Origin: Gyromitra esculenta
Taxonomy: Eukaryota > Ascomycota > Pezizomycetes > Pezizales > Discinaceae
DNA: 64,000 bases
NCBI GenBank assembly: GCA_038503075.1
Contig: JBCAML010000015.1
Span: 186,001 to 250,000 of the forward strand
Direction of reading: 5' to 3'
Both the position numbers and the translations under genes were made by a program. Below the pieces are notes generated by a model. It was not told where the DNA came from. It worked only from the letters and a program-made list of their open reading frames with translations, and did not search any database. Positions within the stretch are counted from its first letter, which is position 1. Each line of letters starts with the position of its first letter. Positions 59,848-64,000 of the stretch are shown here, piece after piece.

Positions 59848-61681
59848 ATGTTTGTGATCAGTAATATCTACTTCATTACAGTATGCGTCCTATACCGTGA
59901 AAACTCTCTCTAGAAGACTACCCTCCCCCGAAATCTAAGATTGAATGCCGCCGTTCACGGTACTAATGGGATTTTGAAAAATTTAGTCCATCGCCTGTAT
60001 AGGCGGTGCGTTGTTTGGTTTTGACATCGCTTCGATGTCTGCCATGTAAGTGCTCTCTGACCCCTCAATTATAGTACCTGTAAGCGGCTATTTACTAACG
60101 CGTACATCATAGCATCGGGACCGATCAATACAATAAATATTTTGGGCCTAATATTCCTTCAAATACACAGGGTGGTATCACAGCCGCAATGCCTGGTGGT
60201 TCTTTTGTTGGTGCCTTGGCTTCTGGGTGGCTTTCTGATAGACTTGGGAGGAAAATCGCTATCCAAATCGGAGCCGTTATTTGGTAGAAAATAGTCCACA
60301 AATATAATGGAATAATCACAAAAAAACTAACAACAAAATAGGTGTATCGGATCGATTATTATTTGCGCATCACAAAACATCGGCATGCTTGTTGCAGGGC
60401 GTTTCATCAACGGTCTCTCCGTTGGTATTTGCTCTGCTCAGGTTCCCGTGTACATCTCCGAGATTGCCCGCGCCGATATCCGTGGCCGTCTTGTTGGTTG
60501 CCAGCAATGGGCCATTACATGGGGTATCATGATCATGTTCTATATCTCGTTTGGATGCTCCAACATCAATGGAACGGCTTCTTTCAGGATCCCATGGGGC
60601 TTGCAGATGATTCCGGCTATACTCTTGTTTTTCGGACTGATGTTTCTCCCTGAGTCCCCACGTTGGCTTGCACGAAAGGATCGCTGGGAGGAATCTGAGG
60701 ATGTCATCGCTAGGATGCATGGTGGTGGAGACCGCGCAGATTCTTATGTTGTTCAGGAAATGGCCGATATCAGAGCTATGGTCGAGTTTGAGAGGAATAA
60801 CGCCGATGCTACCTTCTTCGAACTATTCAAGCCCAATATGATTAACAGGACCCACATTGGTCTCTTCACCCAGATCTGGTCTCAATTGACTGGTATGAAC
60901 GTCATGATGTACTACATTGTAAGGCTCTCTCATCTGACTCTTTTTTCTCGTTCGGCTTTAATTAATATTTCACTAGACTTATGTCTTTGCTATGGCTGGA
61001 CTCACCGGAAACACCCTCCTTGTGTCTTCCTCTATTCAGTATGTCATCAACGTTGGTATGACTGTTCCTGCGTTGATCTGGATGGATCGCTTCGGTCGTC
61101 GTCCTGTTCTTCTCATCGGCTCAACATTGATGATGACCTGGCTATTCGCCAACGCCGGTCTTCTCGCTTCCTATGGCCATTATGCGGGCCCCAACGGTAT
61201 TAACGGCGTTAAGGCGGCCAGCTGGGAAGTCAGTGGTCATGCTTCCAAGGCTGTTATCGCGTGCTCGTACTTGTTCGTCGCCTCGTACGCCGTCACCTGG
61301 GGTCCAGTCTCGTGGGCTTACCCGCCTGAATTATTCCCCCTCCGTGTTCGTGGCCGTGCCGTCGCTCTTTGCACCTCTGCAAATTGGATCTTTAACTTCG
61401 CGCTTGGTTATTTCGTCCCTCCCGCGTTTGAGAATATCAAGTGGAAGGTTTATGTTCTCTTCGGTGTCTTCTGTGCTGCGATGACTATCCACGTCTTCTT
61501 CATGTTCCCCGAGACTGCTGGAAAGAGTCTCGAGCAGATTGAAGATATCTTCTTGGAGGGTGTTCCTGCATGGAAAACACATGTCGCCAAGGAACCCTCT
61601 CCATCTCATCTTGTCAAACAAGATCCAGAGTATGCCTCCGAGAAGCCTCAGATTGCACATCACGATTCGACATCGGTTTAG
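59848..61681 (+). CDS. MFS hexose transporter
   Basis: Five exons (59848-59880, 59987-60045, 60113-60283, 60342-60918, 60977-61681) encode 514 aa, normal for fungal hexose permeases with 12 membrane spans. Sugar-porter signatures are in place: GGALFGFDIASMSAIIGTDQ in span 1, SGWLSDRLGRK, the VPVYISEIARADIRGR motif, QQWAITWG, PESPRWLARKDRWEE, QIWSQLTGMNVMMYYI, DRFGRRPVLLIGS, PPELFPLRVRGRAVAL and PETAGKSLEQIEDIF. It imports glucose or related hexoses across the plasma membrane by proton symport, as inferred from the family; the exact substrate is not determined. The 11-codon first exon is supported because MFVISNIYFIT splices directly onto SIACIGG. The acidic/histidine tail is cytosolic. Introns are 106, 67, 58 and 58 nt. 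Confidence 0.95.
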
Positions 61682-64000
61682 GAATACTGGGAACAATGCG
61701 TCGATTAGCGACCTGCATTTCGGGAAAGGATAGTGATATTCATGGGTTTATTTAGAGCTATAACGAGTCACTTGGGTTGTAAATATAGATGTCTATAACG
61801 AAAGCAATAACAAAATAGTTTGGTGATTTCTCTATTACTACGCATTTGAGGTCACGAGTGAAGACATTTTATCACTATTTTTTGAGGATCAGTTATGGTA
61901 TTTGGAGTTAAGTCTAGATTCAGATGCGTTAATTCGATGGGTAGATGATTTTTAAATAAAATAGTAAAGATGAATGGAGATGTAGGCGAAAGTATTGGTT
62001 AGATCAACGCAATAACGGTCATGTCTAAACCTATTTAACTAGGGTCATCTATAGATCATAGGGCCATTCCACCAGAGGATCGAATATACGCTTATTTAGT
62101 GGATATCTGTTCGACTATAAACCCCCCCCTCTTCTTCTTCTTTGACTTCTTCTCATCTCCATTCTCATTCTCCAACCTCTCTCCTTCACTACCCTCGCCC
62201 TTCATACTTCGTGCTTGATGCTTTGAGCTCTGCACCTTTCTGATGCTATATCTGATCCATTTTCACTTGTTTCGTTTCGTTTCGTGTATTTTAATCACAT
62301 GTCATCACTCGAAAACTAATCTTGCGAGTTTAATAAAAAGCATTTTTCCAGAATGGCTGCAGCTGACATTTTCTGTTCATCTAGCCAAGCACGACGCCCG
62401 CCCGATTATACTATCAGTTAGATTCGCTTGGTGCTTGAGTCATCCAGCTTTTTTTTTTTTTGTTAAATCATTGTTTCATTGTTTTATCTAGGTACAAGAA
62501 TATCACATTCAACCGAAGTTATAGCGTAAACAAAACCCTGCTTGAGTCATCCAGCTTGTAGCCCTCGCACATATAGCTACAAACCCTCCTTTTCACCAAT
62601 CATGACGTGGTTCACATCCATCGTCACATGTGCATGGGACTTTAACCAGCGCGCCTCTTGCTAAAGTGACTAACTAAGACTCTAGACCTTTTATAAAAAC
62701 CCTCTTGTTGAACCAGCCATCTCGGTTCGTTTCCACGAGCTGGCCATCTGCGGCTGGACTGAAAATATTTCCAATACTGTCTTACTCCAACCCAGATTTT
62801 AACCAGAAACCCGGATCCGGAGTCATTCTACATTTTCAATCTTATCAATGACCGAGTTTTCGACCAAAATTCAATTACAGTATTACATATAAAAACGTTT
62901 TATTCAAAGATATATAGTTAGATCTTAGGATTCTGTCAGTTCCAAGGCTTTGATCACAATCCAATTGTCAGAAACAACTCTACGCCTTTATGGCAAAAGG
63001 CCGGTGTACCGTATAAGCCAACTTCCTCTTCTAAGGCTTTCGGTAAGGCCTAGGTTCAAACATGAGCTCTTCCAGCCCCCTAGACAACCAACCGCGAAAA
63101 CCCGGTGCAGGCCTTAGGTTACTCTATACGCTACAGTCGCTTGGCTGAAAGTATATACATTTAAGAGGACCCCAAAAACCCCTCTCTCAAAATGACGACC
63201 GTCATCCTCCCTGCACAGAAGCACGATAAACCCCGAAAATCCAATTGCAGGCCAAGTAATAGAATGAGATACGAGGACATATATAAATAAGCTCTATTTC
63301 AGGGTTCGACTTAGCCCCACCCACGCTAGCGCTTGGGGCTATGTAGAATGTCGTCGCCTCTGGTTTCAGTACGGGCCTATAGAGTGGCAGACTATTTAGT
63401 GAGAGAAATTGAATGGAGAGGGAGCACAGCCACATAGGGCGAAAGTGATGGACAAATCCTTCTAACAAAATTATTACCACCTGACTACGAACACGTTCTA
63501 CAAAACCGTTATCAGGCTAAGACATTGGGCCCACATGTGATTTATACGTGGTCAAACCGGAAATCAATACACACGGAATGAAGTACACAAGTAAACACGT
63601 GGTTAATTTTTGCATAGTCCATCACTCGCTAGCCCAATAACCACCAGTAGACCGAGGCCCCAGATATTTTTATCCCCAAGACAAATGCGATCAGAGAATT
63701 TACAATTATCTTATTAGTGATGATCGCCGCATACTGCCCACGAAGACCACCTCTGTCCAGGCTCTACCAGCGGTTTCTAGGGATAGGCTACATGAGAGAC
63801 GTTGAAAACTAATTTTCTATTGGATATTCTTAATCGTTCCAATCAACCGAAAAATACTACCTGAGCTCCCAGACAAGAATTTGATACTCAGAGTATATCG
63901 TCCAACAATATTAGGGAGGCAGAGAATTCCTATTGGCGAATTAAACTCCGAGTGACGTGTCATGAATTTCACTGTAGCCACCCTAGAAAACAGAGGGTTC
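61682..64000. other. Right-edge spacer, no gene recognised
   Basis: The first few hundred bases are the 3' flank of the transporter. A TTTCG run (62266-62284) and a pyrimidine-rich patch (about 62120-62200) could be a promoter, but no coding frame follows. GCTTGAGTCATCCAGCTT occurs at 62433-62450 and again at 62540-62557. The remaining 1.4 kb shows nothing recognisable. Confidence 0.45.

Overview
The window is nuclear DNA of a filamentous ascomycete. The genes have short introns of 47-154 nt with GTRNGT donors and CTAAC-like branch sites. Several families are typical of Pezizomycotina: Fungal_trans-domain transcription factors, a fungal PLAC8-type cysteine-rich protein, an F-box/LRR protein, CAND1 and an MFS hexose transporter. 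Low gene density, long AT-rich spacers and many small non-autonomous elements suggest a repeat-rich Pezizomycete, perhaps truffle-like. That lineage call is inference. There are no bacterial, viral or organellar blocks, and I saw no rRNA, tRNA or CRISPR.

Layout. At the left edge is SUS1/ENY2 (25-403, +), then about 5.6 kb of spacer with two TA-flanked MITEs. Next come a Q/H- and P-rich PLAC8 protein (6017-7727, +), a possible small membrane protein (9672-10001, +), and spacer with a decayed minus-strand coding remnant (12112-12569). A five-exon Fungal_trans transcription factor (13272-15435, -) is followed by about 6 kb of spacer. A mitochondrial lysine/glutamate-rich protein (21568-22389, -) diverges from CAND1 (23024-27323, +), and an F-box/LRR gene (28077-30116, +) lies just downstream of CAND1. 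A small coiled-coil membrane protein (30623-31093, -) diverges from EMC3 (32319-33392, +).

From 33.4 to 48.05 kb is a spacer with a MITE copy, a 35-bp tandem array, a perfect hairpin and one weak gene candidate. It ends in the long pyrimidine-rich leader of a C2H2/Fungal_trans regulator (48054-51695, +). The right arm holds a third MITE copy, an acidic mitochondrial protein (54094-54774, +), an unknown minus-strand exon (54797-55117), an unknown two-exon gene (55922-56594, +), a cluster of foldback elements (57.5-58.7 kb) and a hexose transporter (59848-61681, +). The last 2.3 kb has no gene I can support.

Most genes are unrelated housekeeping or regulatory genes. The one functional pairing is CAND1 beside an F-box protein, both on the same strand. 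CAND1 recycles F-box subunits on cullin-1 in SCF ligases, so the pair is suggestive, but chance adjacency is equally possible. I found no convincing new multi-gene system. The most informative non-genic signals are a three-copy MITE family, a MITE inserted in a 21-bp tandem repeat, a foldback family sharing an ACCTGAAAA core, and the 35-bp array.
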